DNA of 14,118 bases, taken from the NCBI GenBank assembly GCA_037444305.1, contig JBBIMP010000071.1, positions 1-14,118 of the forward strand, given 5' to 3'. Both the position numbers and the translations under genes were made by a program. How positions within the stretch are numbered: position 1 is the first letter of the stretch; each line of letters begins with the position of its first letter. This DNA comes from JBBIMP01 sp037444305 (GTDB lineage: Bacteria; Acidobacteriota; UBA6911). The notes under the pieces were generated by a model that had not been told where the DNA came from, did no database searches, and was given only the letters and a program-made list of their open reading frames with translations. Below are positions 1 through 6,216 of the stretch, one piece after another.

Positions 1-126
1 AGTCTCAGAACTCAGTTAATGGGAAAGCTGGCGCCGCAATGGCTTGATAACCAAGCATTTATTTTTTACATAGCCTTTACACTATATAGTTTAACATTGC
101 CGAAGATATGTGCTATCATTCTGGCC

Positions 127-414
127 ATGAAAAACCCAACATCGGCCGGCATCCATCCCGTCCTCGCGGTTCCGCCCGGCATCGACGTGACTCAAGCCGG
201 CGATCATCAGGTCGTGCACATCGGAGCCACTCCGATCGCATGCTTTCCCGTATCCGATGTGAGTACCCGCCGGCATGTCATCGTGCAGCTGGCGGAAGCG
301 GGCAGCTTGAAGGCCGTCGATATCGCCAGGGCCTTTGATGTGACTCCGATCTATGTCAGCCAGTTGCGCGGCCGCTATCGGGTCAGCGGATCCGCCGGTC
401 TGGAGGCAGGCCGC
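127..414 (+). pseudogene. Transposase N-terminal fragment (HTH domain only)
   Basis: About 96 residues from an ATG form a helix-turn-helix unit. Residues 50-95 (VIVQLAEAGSLKAVDIARAF, then VTPIYVSQLRGRYR and GSAGLE) are typical of the homeodomain-like DNA-binding N-terminus of bacterial transposases, where this unit recognises the element ends. The catalytic DDE domain is absent. After residue 96 the frame runs about 25 codons into unrelated threonine/arginine-rich sequence and stops, so the gene is cut at about 414. The DNA beyond the break reads as an alpha/beta hydrolase fragment on the other strand. The ATG at 127 is preferred over upstream in-frame codons because the family-like sequence starts there. 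The exact IS family cannot be settled. A stand-alone HTH regulator is possible but less likely. Confidence 0.5.
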
Positions 415-433
415 CCTACTCAAACCACTGAAA

Positions 434-628
434 CTACTCGCACGCATTCACCACGACCGGCAAACACAGGCAGGGACCGCCGGCACTGAGGAGGGGCGCC
501 AGGGCGGCCCAGACGTCCGGATACTTGGGCGCGAGGTGCCAGGTCCCGATCGCCCCCATCGAGTGGCCTGTCAGGTAGATCCTGTCGGAATCGATCGCGT
601 AGTGCTTCTTCATGCGGGTGTCTTTCAT
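434..628 (-). pseudogene. Alpha/beta hydrolase (esterase/peptidase) internal fragment
   Basis: This 64-codon minus-strand frame contains a nucleophile elbow, DRIYLTGHSMGAIGTWHLA, with the GxSxG serine, followed by KYPDVWAALAPL. That combination is characteristic of the secreted prolyl-oligopeptidase/dienelactone-hydrolase-like serine hydrolases. Only the strand-helix pair around the nucleophile survives. The region that should carry the catalytic Asp and His is missing, because the frame ends soon after the elbow in unrelated sequence. Upstream of about 628 there is no N-terminal domain. A GAGGG lies 7 bases before the ATG, but a 64-residue product could not be a working hydrolase. It is best read as a relic sandwiched between a transposase fragment and a NamZ fragment. 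Confidence 0.55.
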
Positions 629-671
629 TTGAAACCCTCTTCGAATTTAGGCACGGCCCGGTGAACGGCCT

Positions 672-989
672 TCACTTCGGATAAAGGAAGTACTTCCTGC
701 TTTCCTCGTCGAACCGCTTCGCGGCCGCGGCCCACGACGCGAGAATCTCTTCGACGCTCTTCCCCTGGTCGATCGCCAGCCGCAGCTCATCGGACCCGGA
801 CAGCCGATCGATGGAGCTTTCGCGCCAGGCAAACTGCTCCTCGTACTCCTGGCGGATCAGCCTGGGCGCGTGCAGCGCCACGGCCACCGGCCGGAACGTC
901 TTCCGGTCGGTCAGGTGCACCTGGATCCACTGTGCCAGTTCGCCGGCGGGATCCCGTGCAGGAAGCAGCCGCCGGCCGGCAAGCGCCAT
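672..989 (-). pseudogene. NamZ-type exo-beta-N-acetylmuramidase (DUF1343), C-terminal fragment
   Basis: The frame has the ending typical of DUF1343/NamZ proteins. VHLTDRKTFRPVAVAL is followed by FAWRESSIDRLSGSDELRLAI, then KSVEEILASW, then RKYFLYPK and the stop. NamZ enzymes release N-acetylmuramic acid from the non-reducing end of peptidoglycan fragments, in muropeptide recovery. Full proteins are about 400 residues; fewer than 105 remain, and all of the catalytic N-terminal domain is gone. The ATG at 989 is simply the first one in the residual frame. Immediately upstream a different frame carries the N-terminus of an unrelated gene, so a deletion joined the two near 990. Recognition rests on the conserved C-terminal pattern and is fairly secure. 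Function is almost certainly lost. Confidence 0.6.
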
Positions 990-997
990 GTAGGCAA

Positions 998-1087
998 ATT
1001 ATTCGGGTCCTTGTATCCGCACAGGCCGTAGCGCGCGACGGTCTCGGGGTCGGCGTCGACGATAACCGCATCTCGAACCTGTTTCAT
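998..1087 (-). pseudogene. N-terminal remnant, possibly GNAT-like, with its own ribosome binding site
   Basis: An ATG at 1087 has a good Shine-Dalgarno (GGGGAGA, about 5 bases upstream). It begins about 30 codons reading MKQVRDAVIVDADPETVARY, followed by GLCGYKDPNN. The sequence then passes into the NamZ fragment in another frame. The GLCGYK-type opening resembles the first residues of some GNAT-family acetyltransferases, but the piece is too short to be certain. The start faces away from the beta-lactamase-like gene at 1154, so the 66-base gap was probably a divergent promoter region. The product would be a short nonsense fusion. Confidence 0.3.
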
Positions 1088-1153
1088 GAAATCTCCCCTA
1101 CGCAGGGATCCGGGTTGGTGGTAGGCTACCGTTTTCCCGACGGAGATGAACCC

Positions 1154-2065
1154 GTGAAATACACATGCTTGCGCACATCTGCTGCCGTCATCCTTCTCAG
1201 CCTGAATGTCCTCGCCGCATCCGACTTCCAACGCCAGGCGCCGGACTCCCAAACCCTGACGGAAATCGCCAAGGGTTTCGGCGGCCGGATCTCGGTCGCG
1301 GCGCTGCACCTCGAGAGCGGGCGCACGCTCCAGTTCAATGAAACCGCGAAAGTGCCGACCGCCAGCGTGATCAAGGTCCCCATCATGGTGGAGGCTTTCT
1401 GCCAGGCACACGAGGCCCGGCTGAGCCTGGAGGACAGGGTGACGGCCACGGAAGCTGACCGCGTCCCGGGCTCCGGCATTCTCAAGGACCTTTCCGCCGG
1501 TCTGCAGCTGAAACTGATCGATGCCGTGCGGCTGATGATAGTGCTCAGTGATAATGAAGCTACCAACCTCGTGATCGACCGGGTCGGGGTGGAAAACGTC
1601 AATCAGCGCATGCGGAGCCTGGGACTGGAAAACACCCGGCTGTTCAGAAAGGTCTTCGCCACGCCCTCCGAACCGCAGAGCGAGGAAGCCAAGAGGTACG
1701 GCCTCGGCGTCACCACGCCCAAGGACATGGTCCGGCTGCTGCAGCTGCTGGCCGAAGGGAAGATCGTAAGCCGGGCGGCTTCCGATCAGATGCTGGCGGT
1801 CATGAAGCAGCAACGGGACCGCGATGGCATCCCGCGTTACCTCGGCAGGCTTACTCTCGGGGGAAAGCTCGAAATCGCCCACAAGACGGGCGCGCTCAAC
1901 AGGGTGCGCAACGACGTCGGCATCGTCTTCACCCCCAAGGGCCGCGTGGTGATGGCGATCTTCTGCGAAGATTCGAAGGACGAGCAGTGGACGGCGGACA
2001 ACGCCGCTACGCTGGCGGTTGCCAGGGCGTCCGAGTTCATCGTCCGTCGCCTGGTTCTTCCCTGA
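1154..2065 (+). CDS. Secreted class A beta-lactamase-like serine hydrolase
   Basis: The 303-residue protein starts at GTG 1154, chosen because GGAG lies 8 bases upstream and a signal peptide follows directly (hydrophobic residues 9-21, cleavage near LAA/S). It shows the order of class A penicillin-recognising enzymes: SxxK at S71-V-I-K74 (nucleophile and base), SDN at 132-134 and KTG at 244-246. The usual length is about 290-300. The omega-loop ExxLN motif carrying the deacylating Glu is not recognisable between SDN and KTG; that stretch reads FATPSEPQSEEAKRYGLG, with several candidate acidic residues. It may therefore be a weak beta-lactamase or a periplasmic peptidase/esterase of the Beta-lactamase2 family, and resistance should not be assumed. 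It is monocistronic, convergent with the MNT/HEPN pair, with a hairpin between the two ends. Confidence 0.85.
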   Translation: MKYTCLRTSAAVILLSLNVLAASDFQRQAPDSQTLTEIAKGFGGRISVAALHLESGRTLQFNETAKVPTASVIKVPIMVEAFCQAHEARLSLEDRVTATEADRVPGSGILKDLSAGLQLKLIDAVRLMIVLSDNEATNLVIDRVGVENVNQRMRSLGLENTRLFRKVFATPSEPQSEEAKRYGLGVTTPKDMVRLLQLLAEGKIVSRAASDQMLAVMKQQRDRDGIPRYLGRLTLGGKLEIAHKTGALNRVRNDVGIVFTPKGRVVMAIFCEDSKDEQWTADNAATLAVARASEFIVRRLVLP

Positions 2066-2074
2066 GCGAGTCCT

Positions 2075-2093
2075 GCGGCCGCACACCGGCCGC
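2075..2093. terminator. Hairpin between convergent genes (possible bidirectional terminator)
   Basis: A perfect 7-bp GC stem, GCGGCCG / CGGCCGC, with a 5-base loop sits in the 30 bases between the stop of the beta-lactamase-like gene (2065) and the stop of the nucleotidyltransferase gene (2096). Its position suits a shared terminator. Neither side has a real T tract (only CATTT on the plus side), so it may act with Rho or only as an mRNA 3' stabiliser. Confidence 0.4.
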
Positions 2094-2095
2094 CG

Positions 2096-2470
2096 TCATT
2101 TGTCGGACACATCGCGCGGCCTTCCCTGCGCCCCTCTCCCGTAACGCCACCGGCTGCGGCGGAATGCGGCGGTCATCGGCGACGCTTCCAGGCGGGCGAG
2201 TTCTTCGCGCGTATAGGGGAACAGGTCCAAACCTACAGGAAAGGCTCCAGGCAGAAAATCGGGGATGCGGTCCCGCACAGCTTTCTCTGAGTTGCGCAGA
2301 ACAATGAGAACATCGAGGTCGCTACCGGGCGCATAGGTGCCGTCCGCGAATGAGCCGAAAACGACCACCTCTTCTACTTCGGAATTCGCCGCCAGCAGGC
2401 TTTCAGCGAACTCCTTAATGCACCTGCGGACACGGGCTTCATCGACCAACTTGATCTCTACAGAACTCAA
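2096..2470 (-). CDS. MNT-domain nucleotidyltransferase, antitoxin of a HEPN/MNT pair
   Basis: This is a minimal nucleotidyltransferase of 124 residues. The signature lies at residues 37-53: VFGSFADGTYAPGSDLDV, with G39-S40 and the metal-binding pair D51 and D53. A third acidic residue follows in VGLDLFPYT near position 83. In characterised MntA proteins this fold transfers AMP to the HEPN toxin and silences it. The gene begins inside the end of the upstream HEPN gene (32-base overlap), so the two are translationally coupled, with the toxin gene first. The C-terminus after about residue 100 is Arg-rich and not family-like, and may be variable. Family and pairing are clear. The AMP-transfer role is inferred from the family. 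Confidence 0.85.
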   Translation of the reverse strand: MSSVEIKLVDEARVRRCIKEFAESLLAANSEVEEVVVFGSFADGTYAPGSDLDVLIVLRNSEKAVRDRIPDFLPGAFPVGLDLFPYTREELARLEASPMTAAFRRSRWRYGRGAQGRPRDVSDK

Positions 2471-2831
2471 GGATCACCTCCGCATCCCGGATTGCGCGCT
2501 CGGCCTCTTCGTGAGTATAAAAATCTACGGGAGCACCCCGTTCAAATCCATTGGGATACCGTGTGGGGATGTAGTGCTTGTCCAGGGCCTTCCCGCGAAC
2601 TATCAAATCCTCAGCTGCGGGGATCTCTGCCGCAAGTTCCCCAAGCAGTGCGCTGACGGTGTGGCCCCAGGCGTCGCGATGCAGCTTCTGATAGACGGCT
2701 TTGATCGCCTTTTCAGCGGCCTGGTGAGAGGCAAAGGCTGACCAGTCATAATCTCCATCATCCCGGGCGTTCCGCGCGTGCTTCAAATCGGATTCCGCCT
2801 GCCGGAGCCAGTCGCTTGATCGTTCCGCCAA
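2439..2831 (-). CDS. HEPN-domain ribonuclease toxin (PF05168 type)
   Basis: About 130 residues with the layout of stand-alone HEPN proteins: WLRQAESDLKHAR at the start, the helix DWSAFASHQAAEKAIKAVYQ, then the catalytic Rx4H motif HRDAWGHTVSALL, then DKHYIPTRYPNGF, then PVDFYTHEEAERAI. HEPN toxins cut RNA using the Arg/His pair. The tyrosine after the His (RX4HXY), which MntA modifies in HepT proteins, is Val here, so neutralisation may differ. Start: TTG at 2831 is preferred because GAGGTG ends 4 bases before it. A GTG at 2843 is in frame but has no ribosome binding site. It is first gene of the pair, overlapping the MNT gene. A weak -10 (TCTAAT, 2849-2854) lies just upstream. Confidence 0.8.
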   Translation of the reverse strand: MAERSSDWLRQAESDLKHARNARDDGDYDWSAFASHQAAEKAIKAVYQKLHRDAWGHTVSALLGELAAEIPAAEDLIVRGKALDKHYIPTRYPNGFERGAPVDFYTHEEAERAIRDAEVILEFCRDQVGR

Positions 2832-3099
2832 GTTGCACCTCACAGTCGATTAGAAAAGACGACCTGCAGCACAGAACCTCGCGGTCGCAATCGCCGCGTC
2901 CGCGGTAATCATACCCTATCGCGCCGGAATCTTCCTATTTGCCTACTCCGGAGTTCCTGCGAATGCCGCATCCATCGTGCATGCGAGCCGGGTGCCGACG
3001 TCGCAGACCGGCGCTGTGTTTTCCCCTGTCTCCGTGGCGTGCAATATCCGATAATACCGGAGCCTGTGCAAATCCTAACTCTCTCTGGTGAGGTATCCT

Positions 3100-5205
3100 A
3101 TGCCGAAAAGCCTCCTTAACCCCCTTTTCCGCTGTGCGGTTCCCTTTCTCCTGCTCGCGCTCATCGCCCCGGCCGCGGCGGATCGCTCGCTCGTGCCCGC
3201 GTCGATCCGCGACGCGATTCTCAATGAGTTTTCCGGTGAGTTGGCGCTCCGGCACGTCGAGATCCTGTCGGTGGACCGCAACCGCCAGGCCGGCGAATAC
3301 GAGGACCGTTTCATGGAAACGGCCTACATGACACGTATGGCCGGCGAGTATGGCCTCTCCGACGTCAAGGTCGATTTCTTTCCCTCGGGGGAGATCTGGG
3401 ACGCCGAGGAAGCCGAACTGTGGCTGGTCGAGCCTGTGAAAAAGAAGCTCGCCGGCCTGGAGATCATACCGGAGGCGCTGGCCTCCGGCAGCGCGAGCGC
3501 AGACGTCCAGGCCGAACTCGTCTACGTGGGGGCCGCGCGCGACCAGGACTTCGAGGGCAAGGAGGTGGCGGGAAAGATACTCCTCACCAGCGGTTCTCCC
3601 ACCGGCGCATTCAACGCCGGCGTGCTGAAGCGCGGTGCGGCCGGCGTCCTGGGAACCGGGAGTCCGGGCGCAAGCCTGGACGCCCCGGGATATTCCCGCG
3701 AGCAGATCGGCTGGCACTCGGTGAGTCCGGGCGAGAGAAAGCAGGGATTCGGGTTCGTCCTCTCCAGGCGCCAGTTTGACGAGTTGCGAAATCTCCTGGA
3801 CCGCGGGCAGAAGGTGGTCTTGCGGGCGGTCGTGAAAAGCAGGATGTACCCCTACAAGATGAACGTGGTCTCGGCGGCCATTCCGGGAAGCGATCCCGAG
3901 GCCGGCGAGCTGCTGTACGTGGCCCACCTGTTCGAACGCATCCCCACGCCGGGGGCCAACGACAACTGCTCGGGCGTGGCCAACGCCCTGGAGATCGGCC
4001 GGACCTTGGCGAAGCTGATCCGGAAAGGGGACCTGCCGCCGCCGCAGCGGACGATCCGCTTTCTCTGGGTACCGGAGATCAGCGGCTCGCGCGAGTTCAT
4101 GTACAAGTATCCCGAGCTGGAAGACCGGCTGATGGCGGTGATCAACTTCGACATGACCGGCGCCGACCCCAAGACCACCGACACCTACCTGCGCATGAAG
4201 ATGACCCCCGACTCGGTCCCCAGCTACCTCAACGACCTGATCGCCAACCTGCTGTTGACTGCGGACCAGACCAGCATCGCCACGCAGTGGGGCGGCAGCG
4301 GGCCGTTCAACTACCGGCTCTGCCCCTACATTGCCGGCAGCGACCACACGGTCTTTCTGCCGGCCGGAATCCCCGCCATGCAGTTCAACTACTGGCCGGA
4401 CAATTTCTACCACAGCAGCGAGGACCGCTCTCGCCACGTGGATCCCACCGAGCTGAAACGGACCGGGTTCGTATCCGCAGCGGCCTTCTACTGGCTGGCC
4501 GTTGCCGGGGGCGCGGAGGCGAAGGCGCTGGCGTGGGAGTGCTCCGCCAACGGCGAGAAGTGGCTGGCGGAAGTTTCGAGGCAAAGCGCACGCCTGCTGA
4601 CCGCTAAACCTGAGGTTTTGCACGAGCGGCACAAAGCGGCGCAGGTCAAGGTCGACGCCGCGTTCGAGCGCGCGCGGAGAACGGTGGAATCGGTCCGCGG
4701 CATCGCCGCCGGACCGGACGTGTCGGCGCTGGTCCGCCAGTTGATCGCAGGGCTGCAGCAGAGCCGCGACACGCACAAGGCTAATCTCGAATACCTCTAC
4801 CGGGAGAAGTGTTCGGAGGCGGGCGTTGAGCCCAGGGCCGTGGCGTTGACGGAAGAGGAGCAGAAATACGCTCGGCTAGTTCCGCGGAGGCTGCACCGGA
4901 TCTTTTCGCAGGATTACCGGGCGAAGAGCGCCAGGCTGAGCGAGCATCTGCCCCGGGAAGGGGCGCGGCTTCCCGCGCTCGCCGCTTCCGAGGTTGCCGG
5001 CTTTGTGGACGGCAAAAGAAGCATCCTGGACATCTACAACGCGGTCCGGGCGGAATACGGGCACGTGAACACGAGCAGCAATGACTTCAAGTTTGCCTAC
5101 GTAGTGACGGCCGACACGCCCGACATCGAGCTGAAGCCGGTCGTGGACTACCTCACGGCGATGGAGAAGGCCGGCCTCATCGCCATCGACGGTGTCAGGT
5201 CTTGA
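3100..5205 (+). CDS. Secreted M28-family (DUF4910-like) zinc aminopeptidase
   Basis: The 701-residue precursor starts at ATG 3100, with GGTGAGG 6 bases upstream. Residues 1-27 are a signal peptide (LLLALIAPAAA/D). Residues about 135-250 look like a PA-type insert domain (EGKEVAGKILLTSG). The M28 core follows. Probable zinc ligands or catalytic residues are H276 (YVAHLFER), D288 (GANDNCSG), E326 (FLWVPEISGS), D351 (INFDMTG) and H438 (FYHSSEDRS), with SDHTVFLPAGIPAMQF before the last. Canonical M28 enzymes have HxD at the first site; here it is H-L-F, closer to the DUF4910 branch. Residues 470-600 are helical and charged, and 620-700 resemble a small winged-helix cap (FVDGKRSILDIYNAV). It probably trims peptides in the periplasm or outside the cell. 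It appears intact and monocistronic. Confidence 0.8.
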   Translation: MPKSLLNPLFRCAVPFLLLALIAPAAADRSLVPASIRDAILNEFSGELALRHVEILSVDRNRQAGEYEDRFMETAYMTRMAGEYGLSDVKVDFFPSGEIWDAEEAELWLVEPVKKKLAGLEIIPEALASGSASADVQAELVYVGAARDQDFEGKEVAGKILLTSGSPTGAFNAGVLKRGAAGVLGTGSPGASLDAPGYSREQIGWHSVSPGERKQGFGFVLSRRQFDELRNLLDRGQKVVLRAVVKSRMYPYKMNVVSAAIPGSDPEAGELLYVAHLFERIPTPGANDNCSGVANALEIGRTLAKLIRKGDLPPPQRTIRFLWVPEISGSREFMYKYPELEDRLMAVINFDMTGADPKTTDTYLRMKMTPDSVPSYLNDLIANLLLTADQTSIATQWGGSGPFNYRLCPYIAGSDHTVFLPAGIPAMQFNYWPDNFYHSSEDRSRHVDPTELKRTGFVSAAAFYWLAVAGGAEAKALAWECSANGEKWLAEVSRQSARLLTAKPEVLHERHKAAQVKVDAAFERARRTVESVRGIAAGPDVSALVRQLIAGLQQSRDTHKANLEYLYREKCSEAGVEPRAVALTEEEQKYARLVPRRLHRIFSQDYRAKSARLSEHLPREGARLPALAASEVAGFVDGKRSILDIYNAVRAEYGHVNTSSNDFKFAYVVTADTPDIELKPVVDYLTAMEKAGLIAIDGVRS

Positions 5206-5345
5206 AGATTTGGGTAGGGGAGCACACATTCCGCCGTGTCCGAAAGGATGAGAGCCTCGGCGAGCCGGTCATTTTTGAGATAGGTCCCGACGGCAAAGCG
5301 CTGCGCTACATCGTGCACAGCAATCCCTATGATCGTCAGCGTTAG
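5205..5345 (+). pseudogene. C-terminal remnant of a lost protein (46 codons)
   Basis: Directly after the peptidase stop an open frame without a start codon reads KIWVGEHTFRRVRKDESLGE, then PVIFEIGPDGKALRYIVHSN, then PYDRQR and a TAG. The composition and the ending (FEIGPDGKxxRxxVHSNPY) resemble the C-terminal lipocalin-like strand region of secreted serine hydrolases of the beta-lactamase family. That is only a resemblance. No upstream part exists; the frame overlaps the peptidase end by one base. It is best interpreted as the tail of a gene whose body was deleted when the peptidase gene came to lie beside it. Confidence 0.4.
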
Positions 5346-5376
5346 AGAGCTGTTGCTGATTTGATGATTCGCCGCC

Positions 5377-5398
5377 GGTGCGCAAGTATCCGCGCACC
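5377..5398. terminator. Hairpin 3' of vapC (possible terminator)
   Basis: A perfect 7-bp inverted repeat GGTGCGC / GCGCACC with an 8-base loop lies 48 bases beyond the end of the toxin gene on the minus strand and 32 bases beyond the plus-strand remnant. There is no good T tract on either side (CTTT on the plus side), so the terminator call is tentative. The rest of 5346-5445 shows nothing recognisable. Confidence 0.3.
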
Positions 5399-5445
5399 CT
5401 TTGGCAATGGGGCGACCCCCATGGATTTGCCGCCCGAGATCCGTA

Positions 5446-5844
5446 TCATCCGGGAAGGGTTCTCGTCCCCACGCGTGCCACCGACCTGAAGTGGTCGTCG
5501 TAGGTGAGGACGGTGGCGCCGGCGCGTGCCGCCGTAGCGGCTATCCAGATGTCATTTGTAGGGATCGGAGTGCCTGCCTTGCGCAACTCGGCCACGATCT
5601 CCCCATACACAAGCGCCACGTCGTGATCGACTGCCAGCAGTTCCACCACCGGATTCCCGAGGAAATCGAGAAGTTCGGATTCGTTCTCCTTCCGCCTCTG
5701 CCCCTGGATGAAACCCGTCCACAATTCGCCCAGCACGATCACGGGCACGCCGATCCATTCCGCGCTGTCCAGGAGCCCGACAACCTCGGGATCGCCCAGT
5801 TTGAAATGGCTGTACGCGGAGGTGTCGATGCAGTAGCGGCTCAT
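5446..5844 (-). CDS. vapC: VapC-family PIN-domain toxin
   Basis: The 132-residue PIN-domain ribonuclease has all four acidic positions visible: D7 in CIDTSAYSHF, E40 in VLGELWTG, D98 in PTNDIWIAATA, and D116/D117 in LTYDDHF. These coordinate magnesium for cleavage of RNA, usually tRNA or rRNA. Length is normal for the family. ATG 5844 is preferred over GTG 5850: it shares ATGA with the antitoxin stop, and GAGGAG lies 8 bases before it, whereas the GTG is only 2 bases from the same Shine-Dalgarno. The 4-base overlap couples its translation to the upstream antitoxin gene. All catalytic residues are present, so the module should be functional. Confidence 0.9.
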   Translation of the reverse strand: MSRYCIDTSAYSHFKLGDPEVVGLLDSAEWIGVPVIVLGELWTGFIQGQRRKENESELLDFLGNPVVELLAVDHDVALVYGEIVAELRKAGTPIPTNDIWIAATAARAGATVLTYDDHFRSVARVGTRTLPG

Positions 5845-6092
5845 CGCCACAACTCCTCGTCGATCTGTTCGGTCGATGCAGTGGCCGCTTCGAACTTGCT
5901 GTGCTCCTCCGCCGTCCAGGTCCCGGCAAGAGCGGCCAAGCCGTTTTTGCGCGGACCATAGGTGGGCACCCCCAGGCTCTTGCCGAGCAACTGGATCAGA
6001 GTCTGATTGAGCGACTGGCCGCGCCGCTTTTTTTCCTCCTCGATTGCCCGGGCCAGGTCCTGCGGCACATCGCGAATCGTAATATGTTTCAA
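5841..6092 (-). CDS. vapB: VapB-type antitoxin (ribbon-helix-helix family)
   Basis: 83 residues. The N-terminus, KHITIRDVPQDLARAIEEEK followed by KRRGQSLNQTLIQLL, matches the beta-strand plus two-helix pattern of ribbon-helix-helix antitoxins, which dimerise and bind operator DNA. The C-terminal half (residues 45-83, acidic, ending TEQIDEELWR) is the usual toxin-binding tail. The start is taken as TTG 6092, because AGGAG lies exactly 7 bases upstream and the promoter places the transcript start near 6115. An ATG at 6110 would lie almost at the transcript 5' end without a Shine-Dalgarno. It is first gene of the pair. Regulation is probably autorepression through the palindromes at 6105-6137. 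Confidence 0.8.
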   Translation of the reverse strand: MKHITIRDVPQDLARAIEEEKKRRGQSLNQTLIQLLGKSLGVPTYGPRKNGLAALAGTWTAEEHSKFEAATASTEQIDEELWR

Positions 6093-6104
6093 GATAACGC
6101 TCCT

Positions 6105-6137
6105 ATGCATTCAATGCATGCATTCTATGAATGCATG
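6105..6137. promoter_or_regulatory. Nested palindromic operator of vapBC
   Basis: Two overlapping inverted repeats are visible. The first is ATGCATT-C-AATGCAT (6105-6119). The second has 9-base arms CATGCATTC (6117-6125) and GAATGCATG (6129-6137) around TAT. Together they place three ATGCATT-like half-sites or their complements at regular spacing across the -10 element and transcript start. This arrangement suits cooperative binding by VapB or VapBC complexes and toxin-dependent autoregulation. Binding itself is inferred. Confidence 0.75.
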
Positions 6138-6150
6138 TGTGTAAAGTCAA
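6122..6150 (-). promoter_or_regulatory. Sigma70 promoter of vapBC
   Basis: On the minus strand, TTGACT (6145-6150) and TAGAAT (6122-6127) are separated by exactly 17 bases, close to the sigma70 consensus. The predicted start near 6115 gives a leader of about 23 bases that includes AGGAG and ends at the TTG start of vapB. The -10 element lies inside a palindrome, so repressor binding would block RNA polymerase directly. Confidence 0.8.
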
Positions 6151-6216
6151 GCATCTTCAACCAAGCATTTGCCAGCGGAAGGCATCGGCGGAGGCTTGTC
6201 CCTGCCAGTATTGCAG

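Noticed and set aside
85..90. TATAGT at 85-90 with TTTACA at 65-70 as a promoter for the transposase fragment
   Set aside because: The spacing is only 14 bases. The surrounding AT-rich sequence offers several equally poor alternatives.
2935..4776. A very long open frame antisense to the metallopeptidase gene (also antisense frames over 911-2086 and 6451-7413)
   Set aside because: The sense frames have signal peptides, family motifs and ribosome binding sites. The antisense products are Arg/Gly/Pro-rich with no recognisable domain, as expected opposite high-GC genes.
49..6170. Shared 12-mer AACCAAGCATTT at 49-60 and 6159-6170 as a direct repeat bounding a mobile unit
   Set aside because: Several 12-mer matches are expected by chance in 14 kb, and neither copy adjoins a recognisable element end.
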